Below, one piece after another: positions 18,905 to 28,564 of a DNA stretch of 64,000 bases (positions within the stretch are counted from its first letter, which is position 1; each line of letters starts with the position of its first letter). The stretch comes from Clostridium sp. AT4 (GTDB lineage: Bacteria > Bacillota > Clostridia > Lachnospirales > Lachnospiraceae), in contig NZ_LN999828.1 in assembly GCF_001517625.2 (NCBI RefSeq), positions 1-64,000 of the forward strand, given 5' to 3'. A program made the position numbers and the translations under genes. The notes below the pieces were generated by a model. The model made no database searches. It worked only from the letters and a program-made list of their open reading frames with translations, and was not told the DNA's origin.

Positions 18905-19858
18905 ATGAGTTTATTATATTTTTTGGTTCAACAAATGATGCTTTTTTCCATCCCGCTGCTGATCGTTGCACTGGGAGGAATGTTCTGTGAGCGAAGCGGT
19001 GTTATCAACATTGCTCTGGAGGGCATCATGGTGCTGGGCGGATTTGCCGGGATTCTGTTTATCAATCTGTTTCAAGGTGTACTTCCCGGACAGCCGATTT
19101 TGCTGATTGCACTGCTGATTTCTATGGTGACCGGAATGGTGGTATCTCTGGTTCATGCATATGCCTCTGTAAATATGAAGGCAAATCAGAGTATCAGCGG
19201 TACAGCAATCAATATGTTCGCTCCGGCATTTGCTATTTTTGTTGCCAGAGTAATCCGCAATGTGCAGCAGATTCCGTTTGAGAATCAGTTCCGAATTGAA
19301 AAAGTACCGGTTTTGGGAGATATTCCGGTGATAGGAGGAATGTTTTTCCAGAATGCCTATATTACTACTTATCTGGGAATTCTGATTCTGGTGGTTTCCT
19401 GTGTAGTTCTGTATAAAACAAGATTTGGACTTCGTCTGCGTTCCTGTGGTGAACATCCGCAGGCAGCAGCATCTGTGGGAATCAGCGTTTATAAAATGCG
19501 TTATATGGGTGTACTGATTTCAGGCGCGTTAGCTGGTATTGGCGGACTGGTATACATCATTCCTACTTCTACCAGTTTCAATGCATCTGTATCAGGATAT
19601 GGATTCCTGGCCCTGGCTGTTTTGATCTTCGGTCAGTGGAAACCTGGAAAGATCCTTTTAGCAGCTCTGTTTTTTGGTATCATGAAGACCATATCTTCTG
19701 CATACTCAGGAATTCCGATTCTTGCAGATTTTGGCATTCCAAGCAGTATTTATAAAATGATTCCATATTTGGCAACCCTGATTGTTCTGGCACTCAATAC
19801 GAAGGGATCCCAGGCGCCAAAGGCATCCGGTGTTCCTTATGATAAAGGTGCGAGATAA
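18905..19858 (+). CDS. Nucleoside ABC transporter permease (YufQ type)
   Basis: 317 residues with a highly hydrophobic N-terminus, the ERSGVINIALEGIM motif near residue 30 and RLRSCGEHPQAAASVGI in the cytoplasmic loop, all typical of the second permease of BmpA-type systems. ATG is preceded by AAAGGAGAAGTG, 13 nt after the previous gene. Confidence 0.94.
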   Translation: MSLLYFLVQQMMLFSIPLLIVALGGMFCERSGVINIALEGIMVLGGFAGILFINLFQGVLPGQPILLIALLISMVTGMVVSLVHAYASVNMKANQSISGTAINMFAPAFAIFVARVIRNVQQIPFENQFRIEKVPVLGDIPVIGGMFFQNAYITTYLGILILVVSCVVLYKTRFGLRLRSCGEHPQAAASVGISVYKMRYMGVLISGALAGIGGLVYIIPTSTSFNASVSGYGFLALAVLIFGQWKPGKILLAALFFGIMKTISSAYSGIPILADFGIPSSIYKMIPYLATLIVLALNTKGSQAPKASGVPYDKGAR

Positions 19859-19902
19859 CACAGACTGTATTTATGTATTTATATGAACAGGAGGATAATA
19901 AT

Positions 19903-20649
19903 ATGCCGTTTTTAAATGAGGAAGGAAAACAGTATCATATAAATTGTAAGGAAGGGGATGTGGGTCGTTATGTGCTGCTTCCTGGAGATCCATTCCGTAC
20001 GGATGTGATCGCATCTATGTTTGATGATGCAAAACTGGTGGCTCACAACAGGGAGTGTAAAACCTGGACTGGAACATTGAACGGAGAAAAGGTATCTGTT
20101 ACTTCTACTGGTATGGGCAGCCCGTCTACAGCAATCGTAGTAGAAGAACTGATTCGTTGCGGTGCAGATACGTTTATTCGCGTGGGAACTTCCGGGCGTG
20201 TGTGTCCCGCCTCCCAGGATATGTCTTTAAATGGTGTGATCAACACTGCAGCAGTACGGGATGAAGGGACAACGATTTCTTACGTTCCTCTGGCTTATCC
20301 GGCAGTGGCTGACCGTCATGTAGTAGATGCACTGGCCAGAGCAGCTAAAAAGCTGGGTTATAATTTTGCAGAGGGTATTACCCATTCGAAAGATGCATTT
20401 TATGCGGAGATTGAGCCGGATAATATGCCCAACAGCGACTATGTAAAATCCCGCTGGCAGGCGTGGGAACGCTCGAATGTAATGTGTTCTGAGATGGAGG
20501 CTGCTGCGATTTTCATCGTTTCTTCCATCAGAAACTGCCGTGCATCTGCCGTTATGGCGTACAAGAAAGTAAACCTCCAGGCTGCGATGGAAACAGCAAT
20601 TGAGGGTCTGCGGATTTTAATTGAAGAAGACAAGAAGCTGGGGAGGTAA
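19903..20649 (+). CDS. udp: Uridine phosphorylase family protein
   Basis: 248 residues of the PNP_UDP_1 fold. Phosphate and nucleoside site motifs are YVLLPGDPFR near residue 26, TGMGSPSTAIVVEEL, FIRVGTSG and the late SEMEAAAIF segment that binds the ribose. It splits uridine (possibly deoxyuridine/thymidine) into base and (deoxy)ribose-1-phosphate. The start is ATG 19903 with AGGAGG upstream, not the longer in-frame start. Its sugar product feeds DeoB and DeoC from the same operon. Confidence 0.9.
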   Translation: MPFLNEEGKQYHINCKEGDVGRYVLLPGDPFRTDVIASMFDDAKLVAHNRECKTWTGTLNGEKVSVTSTGMGSPSTAIVVEELIRCGADTFIRVGTSGRVCPASQDMSLNGVINTAAVRDEGTTISYVPLAYPAVADRHVVDALARAAKKLGYNFAEGITHSKDAFYAEIEPDNMPNSDYVKSRWQAWERSNVMCSEMEAAAIFIVSSIRNCRASAVMAYKKVNLQAAMETAIEGLRILIEEDKKLGR

Positions 20650-20651
20650 CG

Positions 20652-22094
20652 ATGGAACGGTTGCTGATTAAAAATATTCGGTACCTTTATTGTATGGATG
20701 AAGAGGATACATTTCTGGAGAATGCAGACATTTATATAGAAGGAAATGTGATCAAAAAAATCGGGACGAAGCTGGATGTGCCTGCTGATGGGGTAAAAGT
20801 GATAGACGGAACTGGGAAGCTGGCACTTCCTGGATTTATCAATACCCATCATCATTTTTATCAGAATATTACCAGAAATATTCCGATCATGCAGAAGGGA
20901 AATCTTTTGGGCTGGCTTCTTTACTCATACGGAGCATGGGAAAATATGGAAGAAGAGGACGTAAAGGCGGCAGCACGTCTGGCTACAGCAGAGCTCCTGA
21001 TGACAGGGTGTACCACATCTATGGACTTTATGTATTTCTTCCCCCATGGAAAACATGATTTAATGGATGCAGAATTTGAGGCCGTAAAAGAGCTGGGACT
21101 GCGGTTTCACGGATTCCGTGGCTGTATGCCTGTAATGGAGGGAAACCTGCCTGCAGAAATGAAGGAAAGGCTGGGGATTGATGCCGGGAGTCTGGTGGAG
21201 TCCTATGATGATATTCTGGATTCATGTGACAGAACCTTCCAAAAATACCATGATGACAGCCGTTTTTCCATGAGCCGCGTAGGCGTAGGCCCTACTACTG
21301 TGGTATTTGAGAATCCGGAATTTATGAAAGAATTGAAGAAGATGGCAGATAATCGCGGCGGTTTGTGTCATACTCATCTTCATCCAAGACCAGATGAGAT
21401 CAAAAAGTGTGGAGAGCTGTATAATTGCAGACCTCATCAGTGGTTGGAGAAAATCGGCTGGATCGATAAAAATGTATCTTTTGCCCATATCAGCCGTCAT
21501 AATGCAGAAGAACTGGATATTGTAGCGAGAAACGGCGCGTCTGTGACCCAGTCGCCGTCCTGTCATATGAGACTGGGATACCCGATTGCTCCGGCACTGG
21601 AAGCGAGAGACCGGGGGATTCCCGTAAGTATCGGTGTAGACGGCGGAGCCAGCAACGACAGCGGAGATATGCTGGGAGAGCTGAGAACCATGCTTTATGT
21701 TCACCGGATTGACGGCGGACATCCAGGCTATGGACCAGAGCGGTGGATCAATGCAAAAGAAGTATTTGAGATGGCAACGGTAAACGGTGCAAAATGTCTG
21801 AACAGGGATGACATTGGTATGCTGAAAGAGGGGATGGCAGCCGATCTTGTACTGTTTTCCATGATACAGCCGGGGTATGCCGGAGCATTGACAGATCCAA
21901 GGGGAGCACTGCTGTACTGTGGAAATAATCATCTGGCAGACACAACCATCGTGAATGGAAATGTGTTAATCGAGAATGGCATATTCCTGGCAGGAGATTT
22001 AAATCAGATTGTAGAGGATGCCAATCGTTCAACAGCAAGGATATTAAAGCTTGTGAAGGATAAGACAGGCATTGACTATCGTATGGAGGCGTAG
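20652..22094 (+). CDS. Amidohydrolase, purine/triazine deaminase type (8-oxoguanine deaminase-like)
   Basis: 480 residues of the metal-dependent AMP/guanine deaminase-type amidohydrolases. The metal motif INTHHHFYQN lies near residue 70. Later come HTHLHPRPDEIKKCG, FAHISRHNAEE and SIGVDGGASNDSGDM with the catalytic aspartate. Relatives deaminate guanine, 8-oxoguanine, cytosine or hydroxyatrazine. It starts 3 nt after udp, with GGGAGGTAAC as ribosome-binding site. In this operon a nucleobase substrate is likely; the exact base cannot be read from sequence. Confidence 0.8.
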   Translation: MERLLIKNIRYLYCMDEEDTFLENADIYIEGNVIKKIGTKLDVPADGVKVIDGTGKLALPGFINTHHHFYQNITRNIPIMQKGNLLGWLLYSYGAWENMEEEDVKAAARLATAELLMTGCTTSMDFMYFFPHGKHDLMDAEFEAVKELGLRFHGFRGCMPVMEGNLPAEMKERLGIDAGSLVESYDDILDSCDRTFQKYHDDSRFSMSRVGVGPTTVVFENPEFMKELKKMADNRGGLCHTHLHPRPDEIKKCGELYNCRPHQWLEKIGWIDKNVSFAHISRHNAEELDIVARNGASVTQSPSCHMRLGYPIAPALEARDRGIPVSIGVDGGASNDSGDMLGELRTMLYVHRIDGGHPGYGPERWINAKEVFEMATVNGAKCLNRDDIGMLKEGMAADLVLFSMIQPGYAGALTDPRGALLYCGNNHLADTTIVNGNVLIENGIFLAGDLNQIVEDANRSTARILKLVKDKTGIDYRMEA

Positions 22095-22099
22095 GCGTC

Positions 22100-22855
22100 A
22101 TGGAGACAGGCAGAAACAGAACAGAGACAGTGCGGTTTCCTAAGCGGATTGGTATGATCGTTCCTTCCTCTAATACTGTAGTAGAACCAATATGCAGCCG
22201 TATTTTTTTCGGTATGGAGGATGTAGTTACCGTTCATTATTCCAGACTGGAGGTCGTAAATGTTTCTCTGGATGATAACTCTACCAGACAATTTGCTGTG
22301 GATACGATGCTTCGGGCAGCCGATCAGCTTGCTCAGGCCAAGGTAGATGCGATTATCTGGAACGGAACGGCAGGAAGCTGGCTGGGAATTGAGCGTGACA
22401 GAGAGATGTGCCAGAAGATTGAAGAAAAAACCAAGATTCCCATGAGCACAGCGTCTTTGGGGCTGGTAGGAAGTTATCAGGATTTTGATATAAAGCGTCT
22501 GCATCTTGTGACACCTTATATTAAAGAAATGAATGACGCAATTATTCGGGAGTATGAGAAGCTGGGGCTTACAGCAGCAGGAGTGACCGGCCTTGGAATC
22601 ACGGAAAATACAGAGATAGGCAGTGTCACGAAGGAACAGCTGGAGACCCTGTGCTGCAGCACAGGCGCAGGCCATGGCGAGGGGATTGCAGTTGTCTGTA
22701 CGAACCTGGCTGCTGCCTGGAGAGCGGACTTGATCGAAAAACGGTCAGGAGCGGTTGTGTTTGATTCCGTAACCGCAGCTGTTCGGGAAGCATTGAAGTT
22801 GTGTGGGTTAGAAAAATTGTCCTTCCAGGGATGGGGAAAGCTGCTGGACGTATAA
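22100..22855 (+). CDS. Maleate isomerase / Asp-Glu racemase superfamily protein
   Basis: 251 residues. N-terminal IGMIVPSSNTVVEP carries the phosphate/carboxylate loop of arylmalonate decarboxylase and maleate cis-trans isomerases. IIWNGTAGSW replaces the usual first catalytic Cys region and VVCTNLAAAW holds the second cysteine. The first catalytic cysteine therefore appears to be absent or shifted (T in NGTAGS), which argues against ordinary racemase chemistry. In the operon it may act on a dicarboxylate or carbamoyl compound from base degradation; this is inference. Confidence 0.7.
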   Translation: METGRNRTETVRFPKRIGMIVPSSNTVVEPICSRIFFGMEDVVTVHYSRLEVVNVSLDDNSTRQFAVDTMLRAADQLAQAKVDAIIWNGTAGSWLGIERDREMCQKIEEKTKIPMSTASLGLVGSYQDFDIKRLHLVTPYIKEMNDAIIREYEKLGLTAAGVTGLGITENTEIGSVTKEQLETLCCSTGAGHGEGIAVVCTNLAAAWRADLIEKRSGAVVFDSVTAAVREALKLCGLEKLSFQGWGKLLDV

Positions 22856-22876
22856 GCTAAGATGGAGGAAACAACT

Positions 22877-24085
22877 ATGGCATTAAATATGGAAACAAAT
22901 TATTGTGGATTCCGCTGTGAAAATCCATTTATTCTGGCTTCTTCTCCCGTTAGTGCGACAGGAGAGATGATCTGCAGAGCATTTGAAGAAGGATGGGCTG
23001 GAGCAGTTACAAAAAGCATCTCTTTTCTTCAGGATGAGCTGAATTTAAGCTTGTCTCCCAGAATGCTTCCTATTTCTGCTTCCGGAGCAAAAGGCGTTAC
23101 CGGCATGGGGAATATCGATTTTGTTATGGACAAGTGTGTAGACGCAGCATTTGCAGACTTTGCGAAAGTGAAGGAACGGTATCCGGAAAAGATGCTGATT
23201 ATCAGTGTAAAGGCTCAATATGTAGAAGCGGATTGGAAAACGCTGGCCAGAAAGGCCCAGAATGCCGGAGCAGATGCGTTGGAGCTTTGTCTGTCCTGTA
23301 TTGACAGCGAAGCAGGCGTGATGATCTGCCAGGAGAAAGAGCTGATGCAGCAGGTAATTCGCTGGGTAAAAGAAGAAGTTCAGATTCCAGTGATAGCCAA
23401 ACTGTCAATTCATGTCAATGATATTGGAAAAATGGCTCTGTATGCGGCTGAAGCCGGAGCAGATGCGGTGACCGGAATCAATTCTATTCATGGAATCGGT
23501 CCTCTGAATCCGGAAAGTATGGTACATATTCCAGATATAATGGGACAAAGTGCGCCCATGGGATTGTCTGGAGCGTTCATTAAACCTATGGCTCAGCATT
23601 GTATTTATAAAATGGCTCTTGCTGCAAAAGAAAAGCCGTTTGGTATTTCAGCAGTTGGAGGAATCACAGATGGAAAGGATGCATTAGAGTATCTGTGTCT
23701 GGGCGCTGACACACTGCAGAGCGCAACAGCAGTTATGTATAAAGGCTATGGCATAATCAGGCAGATGATTTCTTATCTGGAAAAATTTATGATGGAAAAA
23801 GGATATCAGTCTCTGGATGAGTTCCGTGGATATTCTTTGAATCACATGGCTTCTGCGGCAAGAAATCTGTCTTTAAAGCAGCAGCTGGTAGCTTTAGTGG
23901 ATCCAGATAAATGTATTGGGTGCGGGAAATGTGCTGTCTCCTGCAGTGACGGCGGAAAGCAGGCAATTCAGCTGGAGACCAGTCCAAGAAAAGCTTTGGT
24001 CTGCACGGAGAAATGTACGGGATGCGGACTTTGCCAAATCGTGTGTCCTACAGGTGCGATTCAGATGGTACCCACAGAGCGATAA
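22877..24085 (+). CDS. PreA-like dihydropyrimidine dehydrogenase subunit (DHOD fold plus 2x[4Fe-4S])
   Basis: 402 residues. The N-terminal two thirds are a dihydroorotate-dehydrogenase-type FMN barrel (NPFILASSPVSAT, PVIAKLS, SAVGGITDGKDALEYL). The C-terminus carries two ferredoxin motifs, CIGCGKCAVSC and CTGCGLCQIVC. Known PreA reduces uracil/thymine to dihydropyrimidines with a PreT partner. No preT-like gene is in the window. The usual NLSCPHGM loop is changed to LCLSCIDSE, so the substrate may differ. ATG 22877 has GGAGG 8 nt upstream; an in-frame ATG at 22862 is less well placed. Confidence 0.78.
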   Translation: MALNMETNYCGFRCENPFILASSPVSATGEMICRAFEEGWAGAVTKSISFLQDELNLSLSPRMLPISASGAKGVTGMGNIDFVMDKCVDAAFADFAKVKERYPEKMLIISVKAQYVEADWKTLARKAQNAGADALELCLSCIDSEAGVMICQEKELMQQVIRWVKEEVQIPVIAKLSIHVNDIGKMALYAAEAGADAVTGINSIHGIGPLNPESMVHIPDIMGQSAPMGLSGAFIKPMAQHCIYKMALAAKEKPFGISAVGGITDGKDALEYLCLGADTLQSATAVMYKGYGIIRQMISYLEKFMMEKGYQSLDEFRGYSLNHMASAARNLSLKQQLVALVDPDKCIGCGKCAVSCSDGGKQAIQLETSPRKALVCTEKCTGCGLCQIVCPTGAIQMVPTER

Positions 24086-24110
24086 GTGAAGGAAAAAGGA
24101 GAAAAATGGA

Positions 24111-25304
24111 ATGAGGAAATTCAAGCGAATATTCTTGATCGTTATGGATTCTTTTGGTGCGGGAAATGCTCATGACGCAAAAGCATATGGAGATGAAGGC
24201 GCCGATACGATGGGACATATTGCAGAATATGTGGGCCAGTGGAACATTCCAAACCTTCAGAAGCTGGGACTTGCTAATCTCCATCCGCTGAAAGGAGTAG
24301 AGCCGGCTGTAAAACCGTTAGGCTACTACGCCTTGCTGAATGAAAAAAGCCGTGGAAAGGACACCATGACCGGACATTGGGAGATGATGGGAATTCAGAC
24401 TGCAAAACCGTTTGTCACATTTTCAGAGACAGGGTTTCCAGAGGAACTGGTTAAAGAATTAGAACAGCGTACCGGTCATAAAGTGATTGGAAATAAGAAT
24501 TCCAGTGGAACAGAGATTCTGGATGAACTGGCAGAAGAAGAGATTGCTACCGGTCATATGATCGTATATACTTCAGCTGATTCTGTGCTTCAGATTTGCG
24601 GAAATGAAGAAACATTTGATCTGGAAGAACTTTACCGCTGCTGTGAAATTGCCAGAGAAATTACACTTAAAGATGAGTGGAAGGTGGGCCGTGTGATAGC
24701 CAGGCCTTATGTGGGAAAGAAACGCGGAGAATTTAAGCGTACCAGTAATCGAAAGGATTATGCTTTAAAGCCTTCCGGAAAAACAGCTTTGGACGCATTG
24801 AAGGAGAATGGTCTGTCAGTGATTGCTGTGGGAAAGATCCATGATATTTTTGATGGTGAAGGAATCACACAAACGTATCATTCAGACAGCTCTGTTCATG
24901 GAATGCAGCAGACAGCGGATATTATGGAACATAGTGAATTTGAAGGATTATGTTTTGTGAATCTGGTAGATTTTGATGCAGTATGGGGGCATCGCAGAAA
25001 CCCGGAAGGATATGCAAAAGAAGTGGAGCAGTTTGATGAAAAGCTGGGAGAATTGCTGGAACGGATGGGAGATGAGGATCTGCTGATGATTACGGCAGAT
25101 CATGGAAATGACCCGACTTATCAGGGAACTGATCATACCAGAGAACAGGTACCGCTGCTTCTTTATGCAAAAGATCTGAAGGGTGCAGGAACATTAAATG
25201 AGGCAGATTCTTTTGCGGCAATAGGGGCTACGATTGCAGAAAATTTCAATGTAAGGATGCCGGATGGAACCATTGGAGAATCAATGCTGGATCAGATTCA
25301 ATAG
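24111..25304 (+). CDS. deoB: Phosphopentomutase
   Basis: Interconverts (deoxy)ribose-1-phosphate and -5-phosphate. 397 residues of the alkaline-phosphatase superfamily. The metal/phosphate motifs are [14 protein letters not shown] near the N-terminus, the phosphoacceptor threonine in [13 protein letters not shown] near residue 86, and [10 protein letters not shown] with DHTREQ near the C-terminus. Last gene of the operon; a strong terminator follows 20 nt later. Confidence 0.97.
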   Translation: MRKFKRIFLIVMDSFGAGNAHDAKAYGDEGADTMGHIAEYVGQWNIPNLQKLGLANLHPLKGVEPAVKPLGYYALLNEKSRGKDTMTGHWEMMGIQTAKPFVTFSETGFPEELVKELEQRTGHKVIGNKNSSGTEILDELAEEEIATGHMIVYTSADSVLQICGNEETFDLEELYRCCEIAREITLKDEWKVGRVIARPYVGKKRGEFKRTSNRKDYALKPSGKTALDALKENGLSVIAVGKIHDIFDGEGITQTYHSDSSVHGMQQTADIMEHSEFEGLCFVNLVDFDAVWGHRRNPEGYAKEVEQFDEKLGELLERMGDEDLLMITADHGNDPTYQGTDHTREQVPLLLYAKDLKGAGTLNEADSFAAIGATIAENFNVRMPDGTIGESMLDQIQ

Positions 25305-25322
25305 ATCTATTTTAAAAGGTTT

Positions 25323-25362
25323 AGGAGTGAGTATACAAATAGAGATGCTCACTCCTTTTTAT
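25323..25362 (+). terminator. Terminator of the nucleoside operon
   Basis: AGGAGTGAG (25323-25331) pairs with CTCACTCCT (25348-25356), followed by TTTTT. A nearly identical hairpin terminates the xylulokinase gene at 30073. Confidence 0.9.
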
Positions 25363-25379
25363 TATGATTTTTCATACAT

Positions 25380-25416
25380 TTGGGACTAGCCGTCACATCA
25401 GTGTACTGATACAATA
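25380..25416 (+). promoter_or_regulatory. Putative promoter/operator of the AraC-family regulator
   Basis: Contains the repeated 12-mer TTGGGACTAGCC (25380-25391) and an inverted repeat, ATCAGT (25397-25402) / ACTGAT (25405-25410). The repeat touches a possible -10 box TACAAT (25410-25415). No good -35 is visible. Confidence 0.45.
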
Positions 25417-25467
25417 CATTTAAGACAAAGACAGTAAAAAGAATGAAAAGATCAGGAGTTTTGAAAG

Positions 25468-26316
25468 ATGCAGTCAAACCATGAAATTGTAGTGCCAAAT
25501 GAAGATTTACCCTTTAAGATGTTTTTATTTGAAGGGGAGAAGGGGAATTATTTCCGGGATAAGCACTGGCATCGCTCCATTGAAATTTTTATGGTGTTTG
25601 AGGGTCATTTAAAATTCTATTTGAATGATTTGGAACAGAAGCTGAATCCAGGTGAGTTTGTTCTGGTGAATTCAAATGAGATACATGCCATTGATTCACC
25701 GGAGCCAAACAAAACAGTAGTGATACAGATTCCATTAAAAACATTTTCTGATTACTTTACCGGGGAGCAGTACATTCGATTTACACATGAATCAAAAAAG
25801 CAGGATGTTCAGGTCGTGGATCTGATCCGGGAAATGTTTGCTGCATACGGGAAAAAAGAGACGGGATATGATATGCGGGTAAAAAGCGGATATTATATGC
25901 TGTTATATCTGCTTGTTTCTGTTTACCGTGAATTGGACGTAAAAGATGAATTGCTGAAACAAAACAGAAAATTAAATAAACTTACTCCCATTACGAATTA
26001 TATGAAAGAACATTATCAGGAGGAGCTGTCATTGGAAGCGCTGGCTGAGGTGTTTGGATATACTCCTGCATATATTTCAAGAATGTTTCAAAAATATGCA
26101 GGCATCAATTATAAGGATTATCTGCAGGGAGTACGTGTAGAATATGCGTTTACGGAACTGAGCCGGACGGAGCATACGGTCAGTGAAGTGGCCTTTCACC
26201 ATGGATTTCCAAGCAGCAGGGCTTTTGCAAAGGCATTTCAAAAGAAATATGGGATGCTTCCAAGTGAGTATCTGCGGAGAAAAACAGAATCGTCCCATTC
26301 ATCGGAACAGATATAA
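25468..26316 (+). CDS. AraC-family transcriptional regulator with N-terminal cupin
   Basis: 282 residues. The N-terminal AraC-type ligand-binding cupin (about 1-150) has the HWHRSIEIF and NSNEIHAI segments. The C-terminal double helix-turn-helix (about 175-275) includes LEALAEVFGYTPAYISRMFQKYAG and VSEVAFHHGFPSSRAFAKAFQKKYG. It precedes the DUF4867-isomerase-kinase genes on the same strand and is the natural candidate for their regulator, sensing a sugar. Confidence 0.88.
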   Translation: MQSNHEIVVPNEDLPFKMFLFEGEKGNYFRDKHWHRSIEIFMVFEGHLKFYLNDLEQKLNPGEFVLVNSNEIHAIDSPEPNKTVVIQIPLKTFSDYFTGEQYIRFTHESKKQDVQVVDLIREMFAAYGKKETGYDMRVKSGYYMLLYLLVSVYRELDVKDELLKQNRKLNKLTPITNYMKEHYQEELSLEALAEVFGYTPAYISRMFQKYAGINYKDYLQGVRVEYAFTELSRTEHTVSEVAFHHGFPSSRAFAKAFQKKYGMLPSEYLRRKTESSHSSEQI

Positions 26317-26424
26317 AAAAGACAAAAAAGTGCAGTTGTATGGATAAATAAAAGGTCGATAAGATAAAAGGAAGCTGTTATCATGGTCTTAACAGAAAAC
26401 ATTCTAATAAGAAAGGAGACAATG

Positions 26425-27042
26425 ATGCAGATTCAGAATATAAATGAGGAATCATTTAAAAAGTACGGTAAAATTCTGACGGGATATCATGTGGACGGAA
26501 TCCTGGCAGAAATGGAGCATACGCCTCTGACAAGAGAAGTCATATATGTTCCGTCTGTGGAAGAAATGGAGGCTCTGCCTGATGCAGAGGAGATGAAAAA
26601 CCGCGGATTTGGCGGCCTTCCAATTCAAATCGGATATTGCAATGGTGATAACAGAAAGCTGAACGGGCTGGAATATCATCGTTCTTCTGAAATTAATATT
26701 GCAGTAAACAACCTTGTTCTGCTCCTTGGACGGGAGCAGGATATTGAAGCAGACGGTACATATGACACTTCTCGCGTGGAGGCTTTTTTTGTACTTGCAG
26801 GTACGGTGATTGAGGTTTATGCAACAACACTTCACTATGCGCCATGTACGGCAGAGGGTGAAAATGGTTTCCGATGTGTGGTTGTGCTGCCGAAAGGAAC
26901 GAATACGGAGCTGGATTTTGCAGCAGGGGCAGAGGGAGAGGACAGACTGCTTGCTGCCAAAAACAAATGGCTGATCGCACATGAGGAAGCTGGGATTGTA
27001 GGTGCATTCTGCGGCTTAAAGGGTGAAAATGTAACAGTTTAA
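26425..27042 (+). CDS. DUF4867 family cupin-like protein
   Basis: 205 residues. GGAG lies 6 nt before ATG 26425 (ATG 26422 is the adjacent alternative). The sequence shows a cupin-like beta pattern with EYHRSSEINIAV and TTLHYAPC, possible metal or sugar contacts. I recognise it as a DUF4867-type protein, a family found beside fucose-isomerase-like and xylulokinase genes, which is exactly the context here. A sugar mutarotase or lyxose-isomerase-like role is plausible but not shown. Confidence 0.7.
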   Translation: MQIQNINEESFKKYGKILTGYHVDGILAEMEHTPLTREVIYVPSVEEMEALPDAEEMKNRGFGGLPIQIGYCNGDNRKLNGLEYHRSSEINIAVNNLVLLLGREQDIEADGTYDTSRVEAFFVLAGTVIEVYATTLHYAPCTAEGENGFRCVVVLPKGTNTELDFAAGAEGEDRLLAAKNKWLIAHEEAGIVGAFCGLKGENVTV

Positions 27043-27067
27043 AATAATAAGAAGGTGGGTACATACA

Positions 27068-28552
27068 ATGAAAAATATGCCAGAATTGAAAATCGGAGTA
27101 GTAGCAGTAAGCAGAGATTGTTTTCCGGAGAGTCTATCTGTCAGCAGAAGAGAGGCTTTGATAAAAGCATACAGGGAAAAATATGGGGATAGGGATATTT
27201 ATGAATGTCCCATTTGTATTGTGGAAAGTGAGATTCATATGGTGCAGGCGCTGGAAGATATCAAGGCTGCTGGCTGCAATGCGCTGGTTGTATATCTTGG
27301 AAACTTTGGGCCTGAAATTTCTGAAACACTGCTTGCAAAGCATTTCGACGGACCGAAGATGTTTGTGGCTGCGGCAGAGGAGCGTGGGGACAACTTGATT
27401 CAGGGCCGCGGCGATGCTTACTGCGGAATGCTCAATGCAAGCTATAACCTGAAGCTGAGAAATATCAAAGCCTATATTCCGGAGTATCCCATTGGAACCG
27501 CCGAAGAATGTGCGGATATGATCGCAGAGTTCCGTCCGGTTGCAAGAGCAGTGATCGCATTGAATGATTTGAAAATTATCAGCTTCGGGCCGCGCCCGTT
27601 AAATTTCCTTGCATGCAATGCGCCCATTCAGCAGCTTTACAATTTAGGAGTTGAAATTGAAGAAAATTCAGAGCTGGATCTGTTTGAGGCATTTAACAAG
27701 CATGCTGGAGATGAGCGGATCCCGGCGGTTGTGAAGGAAATGGAAGAGGAGCTTGGCGCCGGAAATAAGAAGCCGGAGATCCTTGAAAAGCTGGCACAGT
27801 ATGAGCTTACCTTAAAGGACTGGATTGAGGAGCACAGAGGGTACCGCAAATATGTGGCAATTGCAGGAAAGTGCTGGCCGGCGTTCCAGACACAGTTTGG
27901 ATTTGTACCCTGCTATGTAAACAGCCGTCTGACCGCTCAGGGGATCCCGGTATCATGTGAGGTAGATATCTACGGTGCTTTGAGTGAATTGATCGGAACC
28001 GTTGTCAGCGAAGATGCGGTAACCCTCCTTGATATCAATAATAATGTGCCGGCAGATATGTATAAAGAAGAAATAGAAGGCAAATTCCCATATACTCATA
28101 AAGACACCTTTATGGGATTCCACTGTGGAAATACGCCGTCTGAAAAACTGTCCTTCTGTGAAATGAAATATCAGCTGATCATGGCACGTTCTCTTCCGGA
28201 AGAGGTGACACAGGGAACCTTAGAGGGAGATATCGCACCGGGAAATATTACATTCTTCCGTCTGCAGAGCACGGCTGACTGTAAGCTCAGAGCCTATATT
28301 GCACAGGGAGAGGTTCTTCCTGTTGCAACACGTTCCTTCGGCTCCATTGGTGTATTTGCAATTCCTGAAATGGGAAGATTTTACCGCCATGTGCTGATTG
28401 AAAAGAATTTCCCACATCATGGTGCAGTTGCATTTGGAAACCATGGAAAGGCTTTGTTTGAGGTATTTAAGTATATTGGGGTTCCTGTTGAGGAAATCGG
28501 TTATAACCAGCCTGCGGGAGTAAGATATCCTACAGAGAATCCGTGGAAATAA
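27068..28552 (+). CDS. L-fucose/L-arabinose isomerase family protein
   Basis: 494 residues, cytoplasmic. The N-terminal Rossmann-like segment contains ALVVYLGNFGPE. The central SCEVDIYGALSELIG and the MGFHCGNTPS segment supply metal-site acidic and histidine residues, and HHGAVAFG lies near the C-terminus. This matches the FucI/AraA-type ketol isomerases. The substrate cannot be read; the following kinase suggests a ketopentose product such as xylulose or ribulose. It is 26 nt after the DUF4867 gene. Confidence 0.85.
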   Translation: MKNMPELKIGVVAVSRDCFPESLSVSRREALIKAYREKYGDRDIYECPICIVESEIHMVQALEDIKAAGCNALVVYLGNFGPEISETLLAKHFDGPKMFVAAAEERGDNLIQGRGDAYCGMLNASYNLKLRNIKAYIPEYPIGTAEECADMIAEFRPVARAVIALNDLKIISFGPRPLNFLACNAPIQQLYNLGVEIEENSELDLFEAFNKHAGDERIPAVVKEMEEELGAGNKKPEILEKLAQYELTLKDWIEEHRGYRKYVAIAGKCWPAFQTQFGFVPCYVNSRLTAQGIPVSCEVDIYGALSELIGTVVSEDAVTLLDINNNVPADMYKEEIEGKFPYTHKDTFMGFHCGNTPSEKLSFCEMKYQLIMARSLPEEVTQGTLEGDIAPGNITFFRLQSTADCKLRAYIAQGEVLPVATRSFGSIGVFAIPEMGRFYRHVLIEKNFPHHGAVAFGNHGKALFEVFKYIGVPVEEIGYNQPAGVRYPTENPWK

Positions 28553-28564
28553 AGGGAGAGAAAC

